Assembly (NCBI RefSeq): GCF_001651805.1 | Contig: NZ_CP015839.1 | Coordinates: forward strand, 1,798,001 to 1,862,000 | DNA length: 64,000 nucleotides | Direction of reading: 5' to 3' | From: Marinobacterium aestuarii | GTDB lineage: Bacteria; Pseudomonadota; Gammaproteobacteria; Pseudomonadales; Balneatricaceae | Part shown: positions 8,128 through 16,783 of the stretch, piece after piece | How positions within the stretch are numbered: position 1 is the first letter of the stretch | Layout: each line of letters begins with the position of its first letter | Program-made: the position numbers and the translations under genes | The notes under the pieces: model-generated | What the model was told of the DNA's origin: nothing | What the model saw: only the letters and a program-made list of their open reading frames with translations | Database searches by the model: none

Positions 8128-9876
8128 TTACTCGGGTCGGAAACGACCGTTGTTATCCTGGTACCAGCTATTGAACTGGTCGGCGGGCATGGGGCGGGCG
8201 ATGAAATACCCCTGGGCGATATCGCAGCCAAAGTCTGACAGCAGCGCGTAGGCGGTTTTGGTCTCCACGCCTTCGGCAACCACCTGCATGCCCAGGTTAT
8301 GGGCCATGTCCACGGCGGCCTTGACGATATGGTATGAGCCTGAGGTTTTGGAGAGGGATTTCACGAATGACTGGTCGACCTTGATGACGGAGACCGGCAG
8401 GGCATCAAGGTATTGCAGCGAAGAATAGCCGGTGCCGAAATCATCGATGGACAGGGTTATATTGGCGTTGGACAGGCGTGTGAGCTCGCGCACGGTGCGA
8501 TCGAGGTCGAGCATAAAGGCGCCTTCGGTGATTTCAAGCTCCAGCAGGGCACCGTCGACCTGATGCTTTTCCAGCAGGGCCAGTACTGTGTCGGCGAAGT
8601 CGGGGGCCAGCAGGTTGCGGGTGGATATGTTGACGGCAACGCTGAGCTGAATGCCCATGGACTGCCACTGGGTAATCTGTGCCAGGGCGCTGTCGATGGC
8701 CCAGGCGGTGAGCTGATCGATCAGGGTGCTGTGCTCGGCGCGGGGGATGAATTTCCCGGGAGGGATCGGGCCGCGCTCGGGGTGTTGCCAGCGCATCAGC
8801 GCCTCCACGCCGAGGACGCTATTGCTCAGCAGGCAGATTTTGGGCTGGTAGTGCAGTGACAGCTGATTCGAAGCCAGGGCTGTGTTGAGTTCGGCCAGCA
8901 GCTCCAGGGTGTCCTGGTTGTGGGTGATATCCAGCTCCGGGCTAAAGCGAGCCCAGGGTTGTGCGCGCTCGGCGGCACGGCGCAGTGCGATTTCGGCCTG
9001 GCGCAGGCAGGTTTCGGCGCTTTCATTCTGGCTGGCAAGGAGCGTATAGCCCGTGCTGATATCAGCATGAATCAGCAGGGTGTCGAAACGAAACGGCAGG
9101 TTAAATTCCTCGCCCATGCGGGTCAGGCGCTTCTCGATATTGCAGGCCGATGTCGATGTCAGGATGATCGCCAACTGATGGCTATTGATCCGATAGGGTT
9201 TGGTCTCCATGTCTTTCAGGGTCTGCAGGCGATAGGACAGCTGCTGGATAATTTCATCGCTGATGCCCAGGCCATAGGCGGTTTCCATTTCCAGCATGTT
9301 TTCCACGGAAATCACCGCCAGGTAGCTGCGCCTGAAATCCTGGTTGCTGTAAGAGCTCGCGTTCAGGTGGGAGAGCAATGCCTGGCGGTTGGGCAGCTCG
9401 CTGCTGCCGTCGTGGTGCATGAGCCACTGGATGTGGTCCAGGTAGCGCTGCACGCAATCCCTGGCGGTGCCGCAGAAGAGTCCAGCAAGGATGAAAAAGC
9501 CGCTGCGGTAAAGCCAGTTGATGGTTTTCTGCGTCTCGCCCGTGCTGACGTCGATCGGCATCAGCGGGCCCAGTACAAGACCCGCCATCGCGCCGACAAG
9601 GGCGCCTATAGGGGCGCCGTAGATAAAGCCGCCCAGCAGAATCACCAAGTACATGGAATGTGCGTAGACGTATTTCACACCGCCGGTCAGGTACACAAGG
9701 GTATAGACAGCAGTCATGAGCAGGAGCAGCAACGGGATGGCAAGGAGCCGGATCTGTCGCTGCTGTTGCTGCACCCAGGTGAGCAGTCTGGGGGGGGCGC
9801 CCTGCTCGCGTTCGGCGAGGGCGTGGTTAGACCGGTTGGCTGCCGGATCCGTCGAAAACTGGTGCCTGACGTTCAT
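8128..9876 (-). CDS. Membrane c-di-GMP phosphodiesterase, degenerate GGDEF plus EAL
   Basis: A 582-residue protein with an N-terminal membrane module of three to four helices (about 43-63, 75-103, 121-138). Next is a GGDEF-like domain (about 155-310) in which the signature loop is replaced by INSHQLA (about 230-236), so it should not make c-di-GMP. The EAL domain (about 325-575) has all main catalytic motifs: EALMRW (Glu358), NIS, LELEITE, DDFGTGYSS, KVDQSFV and EGVET. I infer an active phosphodiesterase whose membrane part senses an unknown signal. A PilZ effector gene lies 1.3 kb upstream on the same strand. Confidence 0.92.
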   Translation of the reverse strand: MNVRHQFSTDPAANRSNHALAEREQGAPPRLLTWVQQQQRQIRLLAIPLLLLLMTAVYTLVYLTGGVKYVYAHSMYLVILLGGFIYGAPIGALVGAMAGLVLGPLMPIDVSTGETQKTINWLYRSGFFILAGLFCGTARDCVQRYLDHIQWLMHHDGSSELPNRQALLSHLNASSYSNQDFRRSYLAVISVENMLEMETAYGLGISDEIIQQLSYRLQTLKDMETKPYRINSHQLAIILTSTSACNIEKRLTRMGEEFNLPFRFDTLLIHADISTGYTLLASQNESAETCLRQAEIALRRAAERAQPWARFSPELDITHNQDTLELLAELNTALASNQLSLHYQPKICLLSNSVLGVEALMRWQHPERGPIPPGKFIPRAEHSTLIDQLTAWAIDSALAQITQWQSMGIQLSVAVNISTRNLLAPDFADTVLALLEKHQVDGALLELEITEGAFMLDLDRTVRELTRLSNANITLSIDDFGTGYSSLQYLDALPVSVIKVDQSFVKSLSKTSGSYHIVKAAVDMAHNLGMQVVAEGVETKTAYALLSDFGCDIAQGYFIARPMPADQFNSWYQDNNGRFRPE

Positions 9877-10000
9877 AACATCCTGTTATCACGTTGAATG
9901 CAGGGCGATCTGAGTCGATTCCATGTTTCATCAAAGCATGCAGTGTAGTCGACTTGGCAGGGTGGCGTCGATTATGGGGCTGGGGCTGCGTCGGGTTCTG

Positions 10001-10291
10001 TCAGTCGTCCTTGTCGGCTTTTTTCTGGTAGTAGCTGTCTTCGTAATAGATGCCGCGGATCTGCAGGCGGCGTTCGACCCAGCGGTTGTACAGCTTCCAG
10101 ATAAAGAAGCCCGGTATCATGATCGTCGCTATGCCGAGCATCAGGCCGGCACCGGCGTGGGAGCGGGGGGCCAGATCCATGATCCAGTCGAGGACGCCGA
10201 GCTGTTTGAACAGGACGTACCAGAGGCCGAGGAACAGCAGGCCCAGGGCGGTGGCGATATGGTGCAGCAGTTTGGTTCTGGCTGGGGACAT
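10001..10291 (-). CDS. Small membrane protein of unknown function
   Basis: A 96-residue protein with two hydrophobic helices (about 10-28 and 48-66), a Trp/Arg-rich stretch (WKLYNRWVERR) and a charged tail (YYQKKADKDD). I do not recognise a named family. It starts 20 bases after the Tus-like gene stops and is probably the last gene of the PilZ/Tus-like operon. Confidence 0.65.
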   Translation of the reverse strand: MSPARTKLLHHIATALGLLFLGLWYVLFKQLGVLDWIMDLAPRSHAGAGLMLGIATIMIPGFFIWKLYNRWVERRLQIRGIYYEDSYYQKKADKDD

Positions 10292-10311
10292 GGTGGGCCT
10301 GATCGTTGGCG

Positions 10312-11190
10312 TTAATGCTGGTAGCGATGAATGCGCAGACTGGCAATAAAGGGTTCGGGGTCTATACGTGCATCCGAGCGTTCGGCGCGCTCTCGACCCA
10401 GCGGTGGCGTAAGCTCTGGCCTGTTGTGTTCCGGCAGGGTGCCGTCAGGCGCCAGCGGGAACAGGAGCGGCAGTGGGCAGTTGCGGGCCTGGCGTTGCCA
10501 GCCCTGATCGGTTTTCCAGCCGATGTTGGCGCGCATCACCGGTACCTGGGTCTGGAGCTGCGCCAGTGGCGTCTCTGCGCTCAGGGGCGACAGGCGCGCC
10601 AGCTGAATTTGCACATGGGGCTGGCTTTGGTCGAGCTTGAGCAGCAACTGCATCGCATCGCCCGCTGTCAGGCGGCGTATGCTGCGTCCGCTACTGTACC
10701 AGTTGAAGCCGATGCGCGTGGGCGTGCGCTCCAGGATGGGCACCTGGCGATAGCACTGCTTGAGATGAATGCGGCCCAGCCCCTGGTTGTTGAGCAACTC
10801 GCCCAGCAGGGCGCTGCGGTGGGCCAGCTGGGTTGGCAGCTCGCGCAGGTGCTGTGCGTTCAGGCGGCTGGCGGCCAGCTGGAAGGCGGCCTTGTGCTGG
10901 TTAAGTACATGGGCGCTGGCGAGCAGCGCCTCATCGGCACCGATCAGGCCGTGGCGACTGCGGGTGCAGCGGCCATCCTGGCCATCCTTGTACCAGATAT
11001 CCGCCATCAGGGAGCAGGCAAAATCCCGCTCGCTGGTGCTGTTTTCACCGTCGCGCCGCGGTATCCACAGGGCACGGTCGCTCATGCGCAGCAGGGTGCA
11101 GAACTGTGCCAGGCTGCTGTTCAGCTGATCGAATGCGTCCAGCAGCTCGCTGGCAAGGGGCTGGCCGCCAGGTAAAAGTGTTTCAGTCAT
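10312..11190 (-). CDS. Tus-like DNA replication terminus site-binding protein
   Basis: This 292-residue protein lines up by eye with E. coli Tus along its length. [24 protein letters not shown] matches the Tus region [43 protein letters not shown] matches [21 protein letters not shown]. The end [14 protein letters not shown] matches QPLRLIIPRLHLY. The middle helices ([14 protein letters not shown]) also fit. Tus binds Ter sites and blocks DnaB helicase from one side. The gene overlaps the PilZ gene by 8 bases, so it sits second in an operon. Similarity is modest, and no Ter set has been shown here. Confidence 0.7.
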   Translation of the reverse strand: [292 protein letters not shown]

Positions 11191-11755
11191 GGGGGTTGAG
11201 CTGGCGCTGACGTTCCCGCGCCTGGGCTTCCAGAATGAAGCGGGCCAGCAGGGTGCGGCAGCTTTCCGGCATCTTGAAAAACTCGATACCTATCTGATAA
11301 CCGCCCTCGACGGCGTCGTTGCGCTGTACTGTGGCGTAGAGCAGCAGGCCCAGCAGGCTGTCGGGGAAGACCAGCTTGAGTGCCAGGTACTGTCCCAGCG
11401 GCAGGTTGTCGTCGCAGTCGAAGGACAAACCACCTTCACTGAGATTGATGTTGTGCATGCGCAGCGAGCCGGTGTCCTTGAGCTCCTCTGATACCAGGCT
11501 GCGGGCGATGCGATTGAGCTTGGAGTCCAGCAGCTTGAGGTAGGCGGATACTTCGGGCTGCTTTTCGCCGATCTTGCGCAGCAGGTGGCCGGTATCGGTA
11601 TCCATGGCCTGGAGTTCACTGAGCAGCAGGAAATGGGGCGACACGTCGAACTGGTAGGGGCGGGCACTGTCCATGACATCGGCTTCGGGTACCAGCTTGT
11701 ACTCGATTGCGACCTGGTGTTCGATACGGTAAAACTGGCGCCGATCCTGGTCCAT
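11183..11755 (-). CDS. PilZ-domain protein (c-di-GMP binding)
   Basis: A 190-residue protein with the two PilZ c-di-GMP-binding signatures split by an insert: an N-terminal RRQFYR (residues 5-10) and NLSEGGLSFD in the C-terminal half, followed by beta strands and a helix. Between them lies a ~90-residue helical insert. It should be a cytoplasmic c-di-GMP effector. It is first in a minus-strand operon with the Tus-like and small membrane genes and is divergent from lolC across 96 bases. Confidence 0.85.
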   Translation of the reverse strand: MDQDRRQFYRIEHQVAIEYKLVPEADVMDSARPYQFDVSPHFLLLSELQAMDTDTGHLLRKIGEKQPEVSAYLKLLDSKLNRIARSLVSEELKDTGSLRMHNINLSEGGLSFDCDDNLPLGQYLALKLVFPDSLLGLLLYATVQRNDAVEGGYQIGIEFFKMPESCRTLLARFILEAQARERQRQLNPHD

Positions 11756-11851
11756 GCGGGCTCTCCTAGGATTCTTTTTCTGCTTGGCAGAATAACAACA
11801 TTGTGCTGATTTTGTTAGAGTAAATCCCCCCTCTATGGTTTAATCCCGCGC

Positions 11852-13096
11852 ATGTTCAGACCATTCTCTCTTTACGTTGGCCTGCGTTATACCGGCGCCA
11901 AGCGTAGCAATCATTTTATATCCTTTATCTCCCTGGTTTCGATGCTCGGGCTGATGCTCGGTGTCGCCGCGTTGATTCTGGTGCTGTCCGTGATGAACGG
12001 ATTTGACCGTGAGCTCAAGCAGCGCATCCTGGGGATGGTGCCCCACGCCACCATTGCCGGCTACGGCGAGTCGCTGCAGTCCTGGCGCAAGGTCGCCGAC
12101 GATATTGCCCGCCAGCCCGGCGTGCTGGGCACAGCGCCCTATATTCAGGCCCAGGGCATGCTGACCCAGGGTGGCAGCGTGCACGGTGTTCAGGTGACCG
12201 GGATCGATCCTGTACGTGAAAACCAGGTGTCCATTATTGGCGATCACATGCGCGAGGGCAGCCTGGCGGCGTTGGGTAATCAGCGTTTTGGCATCGTGCT
12301 GGGCGCCATACTGGCGCGCTCCCTCGGAGTGGGCAGCGGTGACAAGGTGACTTTGGTGTTGCCGGAGGCGTCGGTCAGCGTGGCCGGCGTGGTGCCGCGG
12401 ATGAAGCGATTCACCGTGGTGGGCGTGTTTGAGGTGGGTGCGGAGCTGGATGCGAATCTTGCCTATATCAGTCTGGAGGATGCCGCCGTCATCACGCGTC
12501 AGGGCGATGGCGTGGATGGTATCCGGCTGCGCTTTGACGATCTGTTCGATGCGCCGACCGCCGTGCGCCAGATTGCGTCCGGCCTGAACGGTCCCTATCT
12601 GGTCAGCGACTGGACCCGTTCCCACGGCAATCTGTTCCAGGCGATTCAAATGGAAAAACGCATGATTGGGCTGCTGCTGTTTCTGATCGTGTTTGTGGCG
12701 GCGTTCAATATAGTCTCGACCCTGGTCATGGTGGTGACCGACAAGAAGGCGGATATCGCCATTTTGCGCACCCTGGGGGCTACGTCCGGGCGCATCATGC
12801 GCATATTCATGGTGCAGGGCTGTCTTATAGGCACTATCGGTACCCTGCTGGGGACGGGGCTTGGGGTTTTGCTGGCCCTGACCGTCACGGATCTGGTGGC
12901 CTGGCTGGAACGGGCGCTGGGCATTCAGTTTCTTTCCGCCGATGTCTATTTCATCAGCTATCTGCCCTCGCAGCTGCAGTGGGACGATGTCACGCTGATT
13001 TGCAGTGCGGCACTGACCATCGGTTTTCTCGCGACCCTGTATCCGGCCTGGCGCGCATCCCGTACCGAGCCTGCGGAGGCACTGCGCTATGAGTAA
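11852..13096 (+). CDS. lolC: Lipoprotein-releasing ABC transporter permease LolC/LolE type
   Basis: A 414-residue permease with an N-terminal helix (about 26-50), a MacB-like periplasmic domain and three C-terminal FtsX-type helices (about 270-400). The start FRPFSLYVGLRYTGAKR and the VMNGFDRELKQRILG segment are typical of LolC/LolE. With LolD it extracts mature lipoproteins from the inner membrane and passes them to LolA. Only one permease gene is present here (no lolE after lolD), so it could be a LolF-type single permease. It overlaps lolD by 8 bases. Confidence 0.93.
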   Translation: MFRPFSLYVGLRYTGAKRSNHFISFISLVSMLGLMLGVAALILVLSVMNGFDRELKQRILGMVPHATIAGYGESLQSWRKVADDIARQPGVLGTAPYIQAQGMLTQGGSVHGVQVTGIDPVRENQVSIIGDHMREGSLAALGNQRFGIVLGAILARSLGVGSGDKVTLVLPEASVSVAGVVPRMKRFTVVGVFEVGAELDANLAYISLEDAAVITRQGDGVDGIRLRFDDLFDAPTAVRQIASGLNGPYLVSDWTRSHGNLFQAIQMEKRMIGLLLFLIVFVAAFNIVSTLVMVVTDKKADIAILRTLGATSGRIMRIFMVQGCLIGTIGTLLGTGLGVLLALTVTDLVAWLERALGIQFLSADVYFISYLPSQLQWDDVTLICSAALTIGFLATLYPAWRASRTEPAEALRYE

Positions 13097-13769
13097 CTGG
13101 GTGATGAGCGCGCAGAGTATCGCTAAGGCGTACAGCGAGGGTGGTACCTCCTTGCAGGTGCTCGACAATGTGCAGCTGCAGATCGCACGGGGTGAGCGGG
13201 TAGCGATTATCGGCAGTTCGGGTTCTGGCAAGAGTACGCTGATGAACATACTGGGCGGCCTTGACCGCCCGAGCAGTGGCAGTGTCGAGGTGGGTGGTGA
13301 GGATCTTTACGCCGTGGCGGAACGTCAGCGCTGCGACATCCGCAATCGGGTGCTGGGCTTTGTCTATCAGTTCCACCATTTGCTGCCGGAGTTCAGTGCG
13401 CTGGAAAATACCGCCATGCCGCTGCTGATCCGTGGCACACCGGTGCGCGAAGCGAGCGCCGCGGCTGAGCGGGTGCTGCAGGCCGTGGGGCTGGGCAAGC
13501 GTTTGCAGCATCGCCCGGCGCAGCTCAGTGGTGGCGAGCGTCAGCGCGTTGCCATAGCCCGGGCGCTGGTGGCAGAGCCCGCCTGCGTGCTGATGGATGA
13601 GCCAACCGGTAATCTGGATCGCAATACGGCGGCCGAAGTGCAGGCGCTGATGGATGATATGAATCAGCGTACCGGCGTGTCCTTTATTGTGGTAACCCAT
13701 GATCTGGAGCTGGCCTCGCGCATGGATCGCAAGCTGGAGTTGCGTGACGGCAGCCTTTTTTCCGCCTGA
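13089..13769 (+). CDS. lolD: Lipoprotein-releasing system ATPase
   Basis: A 226-residue ABC ATPase. Walker A GSSGSGKST is at residues 42-50, the Q-loop is in FVYQFHHLLPEF, the signature LSGGE at 146-150, Walker B CVLMDE at 166-171, and the H-loop in VVTHD. The FHHLLPEFSALENTAMP segment is the usual LolD form. Overlap with the permease gene and a strong terminator after it (13801-13838) define a two-gene operon. Confidence 0.96.
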   Translation: MSNWVMSAQSIAKAYSEGGTSLQVLDNVQLQIARGERVAIIGSSGSGKSTLMNILGGLDRPSSGSVEVGGEDLYAVAERQRCDIRNRVLGFVYQFHHLLPEFSALENTAMPLLIRGTPVREASAAAERVLQAVGLGKRLQHRPAQLSGGERQRVAIARALVAEPACVLMDEPTGNLDRNTAAEVQALMDDMNQRTGVSFIVVTHDLELASRMDRKLELRDGSLFSA

Positions 13770-13800
13770 TTGCCTGATATCTCTTCGGGCTCTGTGCCCG

Positions 13801-13838
13801 GCATAAAAAACGACAGTCTGTGCTGTCGTTTTTTATGC
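13801..13838. terminator. Bidirectional intrinsic terminator after lolD
   Basis: Positions 13801-13816 pair perfectly with 13823-13838 (16 bp: GCATAAAAAACGACAG) around loop TCTGTG. The A- and T-tracts let it work in both directions, ending lolD on the plus strand and the convergent DUF2062 gene on the minus strand. Confidence 0.9.
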
Positions 13839-13880
13839 GCGCTCGGTAGCGCTTTTACGTCGTGGCAGGAGGCATGTCGG

Positions 13881-14405
13881 CTACTTGCGGTTCTTGCGTT
13901 CTAGGCGGCGTTTTTTCCAGCTGTTGAGCACATGGCGAATCCAGAACAGCTGCACCGCGGCATAGCCCAGCAAGGAAAACACCAGGCCGCAGAGTACGGA
14001 GCCCAGCAGCAGTGGCCACCATACGGCGGATATTTCGGCACCCAGGCCATGCAGGGAAAATTCGAACACCACCGGCTCTACCGGTGCTCCCAGAATCTGC
14101 GAGCCGACCAGGTAGGTGAAATAGAACACCGGCGGCATGGTCAGCGGGTTGGTCAGCCAGACGAGGCTGACGGATATTGGCAGGTTGGATCGAGCCACAA
14201 CCGCGATGATGGCAGCGACGAGCATTTGCAGTGGTATGGGCAGAAAGGCGCAGAAAATGCCTACCATGAAGGCGCGGGATACGGACTTGCGGGTCAGGTG
14301 AAACAGGTTGGGATCATGAATATGATCGCCAAGCCAGCTCAGGGTTCGGTGGCTGCGAAACCGGTGCTCGTCGGGCATGTACTTCTTGATCAGCTTGCGA
14401 GGCAT
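13881..14405 (-). CDS. DUF2062 family membrane protein
   Basis: A 174-residue protein with three hydrophobic segments and the DUF2062 hallmarks RAFMVGIFCAFLPIPLQML and SLVWLTNPLTMPPVFYFTY. Function is unknown; the family often neighbours comEC or lipoprotein genes. I chose the ATG at 14405 (MPRKLIKKYMP) over an upstream ATG at 14471, since the extra 22 residues do not look like the family. It converges on lolD and diverges from comEC. Confidence 0.85.
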   Translation of the reverse strand: MPRKLIKKYMPDEHRFRSHRTLSWLGDHIHDPNLFHLTRKSVSRAFMVGIFCAFLPIPLQMLVAAIIAVVARSNLPISVSLVWLTNPLTMPPVFYFTYLVGSQILGAPVEPVVFEFSLHGLGAEISAVWWPLLLGSVLCGLVFSLLGYAAVQLFWIRHVLNSWKKRRLERKNRK

Positions 14406-14487
14406 AGGTGTCGCACTTTGATTGCAGTCTCTGAGGGGTTCTATTATGCATTCAGGTCTTACGTAAGCCAACCCGACAGGATCAAGG

Positions 14488-16722
14488 ATGATCTACTACG
14501 TCACGGGAATTGTGCTCGCGGCCCTGTTGCCGCAGCTACCCGATGGTTATCTGCTGGTGGTTTTGTGTCCGCTGCTGCTGTGCAGTCGCTGGCCCAGGCA
14601 ATGCCTGCCGCTCTGGCTGGGCTTTTTGCTGGCCGTTAGCTACGGCAACTGGCAACTGTGGCACCGCCTGGATGTGCAGCAGGCCGGCACCGAGCTGCGT
14701 CTTGGCGGTGAGGTGGTCGGGTTGCCGGAAGTCTCAGGCGAGGTACAGCGGTTTGAGCTGCGGGTGTTGTCGCAGCAGGGTACCCGGCTGCGGCGCGTGC
14801 GTCTGAGTGCCTACGGCACGTTGCCACTGTTGCTGCCGGGTGATCGGGTGACGCTCAGTGTACGCCTGAAGCCGCCCCACAGCCTGTGGAATCCGGGCGG
14901 CTTTGATTATGAGCTCTGGGCGCTGATGCGTGATGTCGACGCCGTCGGTTATGTGCGTGAGTTGCATGGTCAGCCGTCGCGGCGCTGGACGCTTGATCGG
15001 GTGCGGGCCAACCTGGGCGCGCAGCTGTCTGAAGGTTTGCCCGATCCTGCGGCCGCTGCGCTGGCACGGGCCTTTCTTATTGGTGACGGCTCGACGCTGT
15101 CGGCGTCGGACTGGGACCGATTGCGCCGCACCGGCACGGTGCATCTGGTGGTGGTGAGCGGCCTGCACATTGCCATAGTGGTGGCGCTGGGTTGGATACT
15201 GGGGCGCGGCCTGCTTTGGCTGTGTCCGGCAGGCCGCTTGAGCGCGCCTGTGTTGCGCCTGTTTCCGGTACTTCTGGCACTGGTGCTCAGTGGGGGCTAT
15301 GTGCTGCTGGCAGGTGCCGGCATAGCCACCCTGCGGGCCTGGATTATGGCCGCCGCACTGCTGCTGTCGGCTTTTTGTCTGCGTCAGTTGAGTCTGTGGC
15401 AGCGCTGGTGGCTGGCGTTGGCGGTAGTGCTGAGCCTGCAGCCGCTGGCGGTGTATGCGCCGGGGCTCTGGTTGTCGTTTGGAGCTGTCGCTATATTGCT
15501 GATGCTGGCGTCCGTGCGCGGTGCTCAGTCGCTATGGCAGCGTCTTCTGGTGGCGCAGTTGGCTATTTTCTGCCTGATGACACCCTTCCTGCTGGGCTGG
15601 TTTGGTCAGATCTCCCTGGTGGCGCCCTTGGTTAACCTGCTTGCCATTCCGCTGCTGCCGATTCTGGTGCTGGGTCTGGTGCCGGTGTTGCTCGGACTCT
15701 GGTGCGCGGTGGCGTTCCCGGCGCTTATTTACTCGGCGGTGCTGGCTGCGTTGTGGCAGGGGCTGGGTGTGGTGGAGCAGGCGGTGCTGGCGCAGAATCT
15801 GGCTGCCAGCGGACCCATGGTGGTGCCCGCTATGGTATTGGTGGTGTTAGCTTTGCTGGCGTCACTGGCGCTGGTGTTACCCTTGGGGTGGCGGGCGCGA
15901 GTGCTGGCGGCGATGGTTTGGTCGCTGGCGCTCTTTGGCAGTGCGCCTGCATCGCCTCCTGCGGGGTTCCGGGCCTGGGTGTTTGATGTTGGCCAGGGGG
16001 TGTCTGTCTGGGTGCAGGCGGGCGAGCGCAGTCTGCTGTATGACACAGGGCCTGGCTATCGCAGCGGCGGCGCTGCATTTGAGCGCGCAGTGCTGCCCTA
16101 TCTGCAGCGCCGTGGCGCCCTGGCGCTGGATCGGCTGGTGGTGAGTCATGCGGATAACGACCATGCCGGCGGGCGGGGGCAGGTATTGCGCGCGCTGGCG
16201 GTTGAGCAGCGCGCATCCGGCAGTCTGCGGCTGCAGCAGGAGGAAGGCTACAGTGCCTGTCGGGCGGGGCAGCAATGGCGCTGGTCGGGGGTGGCGTTTA
16301 GCTATCTGCATGGCAGCGCGGGCGCGAGCGAGAATGACCGCTCCTGTGTGTTGCTGGTTGAGGCTGCGGGCTGTCGTCTGCTGCTGACCGGCGATATAGA
16401 AGCGGATGTGGAGCAGGCGTTGGTGCGGGGCGGGTCCCTGGTGCCGGTGACCTGGCTGGTGGCGTCTCACCACGGCAGTCGCAGTTCGTCGACCGAGGAT
16501 TTTCTGGCGGCGCTGCAGCCGCAATATGGACTCTTTAGTGCGGGCTTTATGAATCAGTACGGTCATCCGGCGCCAGAGGTGGTAGCGCGCTTTGAGAGGC
16601 AGGGTGCGCGATTGTTCAATACCGCCGATTCCGGGGCGCTGGAGCTGGTAGCGAATGGCGCCGGTGAGTGCCGTACAAGGCCCTGGCGCGGGGTGAAAAA
16701 GCGTTATTGGTCAGCGGGTTAA
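14488..16722 (+). CDS. comEC: ComEC/Rec2 DNA-uptake channel
   Basis: A 744-residue polytopic protein that should carry single-stranded DNA across the inner membrane during transformation. The order is N-terminal helices and an OB-like DUF4131 region (to about 170), the Competence domain with GLHIAIVVALGW and many helices (about 195-470), then a metallo-beta-lactamase domain with FDVGQG, HADNDHAGG (His554, Asp558, His559), LLTGDIE and VASHHGS. All three parts are complete, so it is likely functional. Other competence genes are outside the window. Confidence 0.93.
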   Translation: MIYYVTGIVLAALLPQLPDGYLLVVLCPLLLCSRWPRQCLPLWLGFLLAVSYGNWQLWHRLDVQQAGTELRLGGEVVGLPEVSGEVQRFELRVLSQQGTRLRRVRLSAYGTLPLLLPGDRVTLSVRLKPPHSLWNPGGFDYELWALMRDVDAVGYVRELHGQPSRRWTLDRVRANLGAQLSEGLPDPAAAALARAFLIGDGSTLSASDWDRLRRTGTVHLVVVSGLHIAIVVALGWILGRGLLWLCPAGRLSAPVLRLFPVLLALVLSGGYVLLAGAGIATLRAWIMAAALLLSAFCLRQLSLWQRWWLALAVVLSLQPLAVYAPGLWLSFGAVAILLMLASVRGAQSLWQRLLVAQLAIFCLMTPFLLGWFGQISLVAPLVNLLAIPLLPILVLGLVPVLLGLWCAVAFPALIYSAVLAALWQGLGVVEQAVLAQNLAASGPMVVPAMVLVVLALLASLALVLPLGWRARVLAAMVWSLALFGSAPASPPAGFRAWVFDVGQGVSVWVQAGERSLLYDTGPGYRSGGAAFERAVLPYLQRRGALALDRLVVSHADNDHAGGRGQVLRALAVEQRASGSLRLQQEEGYSACRAGQQWRWSGVAFSYLHGSAGASENDRSCVLLVEAAGCRLLLTGDIEADVEQALVRGGSLVPVTWLVASHHGSRSSSTEDFLAALQPQYGLFSAGFMNQYGHPAPEVVARFERQGARLFNTADSGALELVANGAGECRTRPWRGVKKRYWSAG

Positions 16723-16783
16723 TGACCTACTTTTGGCAGGGGAGCTATGCTAAAGTAGCCAGCATTCGAGCGGAGGGTACAGG

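Noticed and set aside
11840-13249. 469-codon minus-strand ORF across lolC and lolD
   Set aside because: Antisense of lolC/lolD; its His/Gln/Arg-rich translation looks like a shadow.
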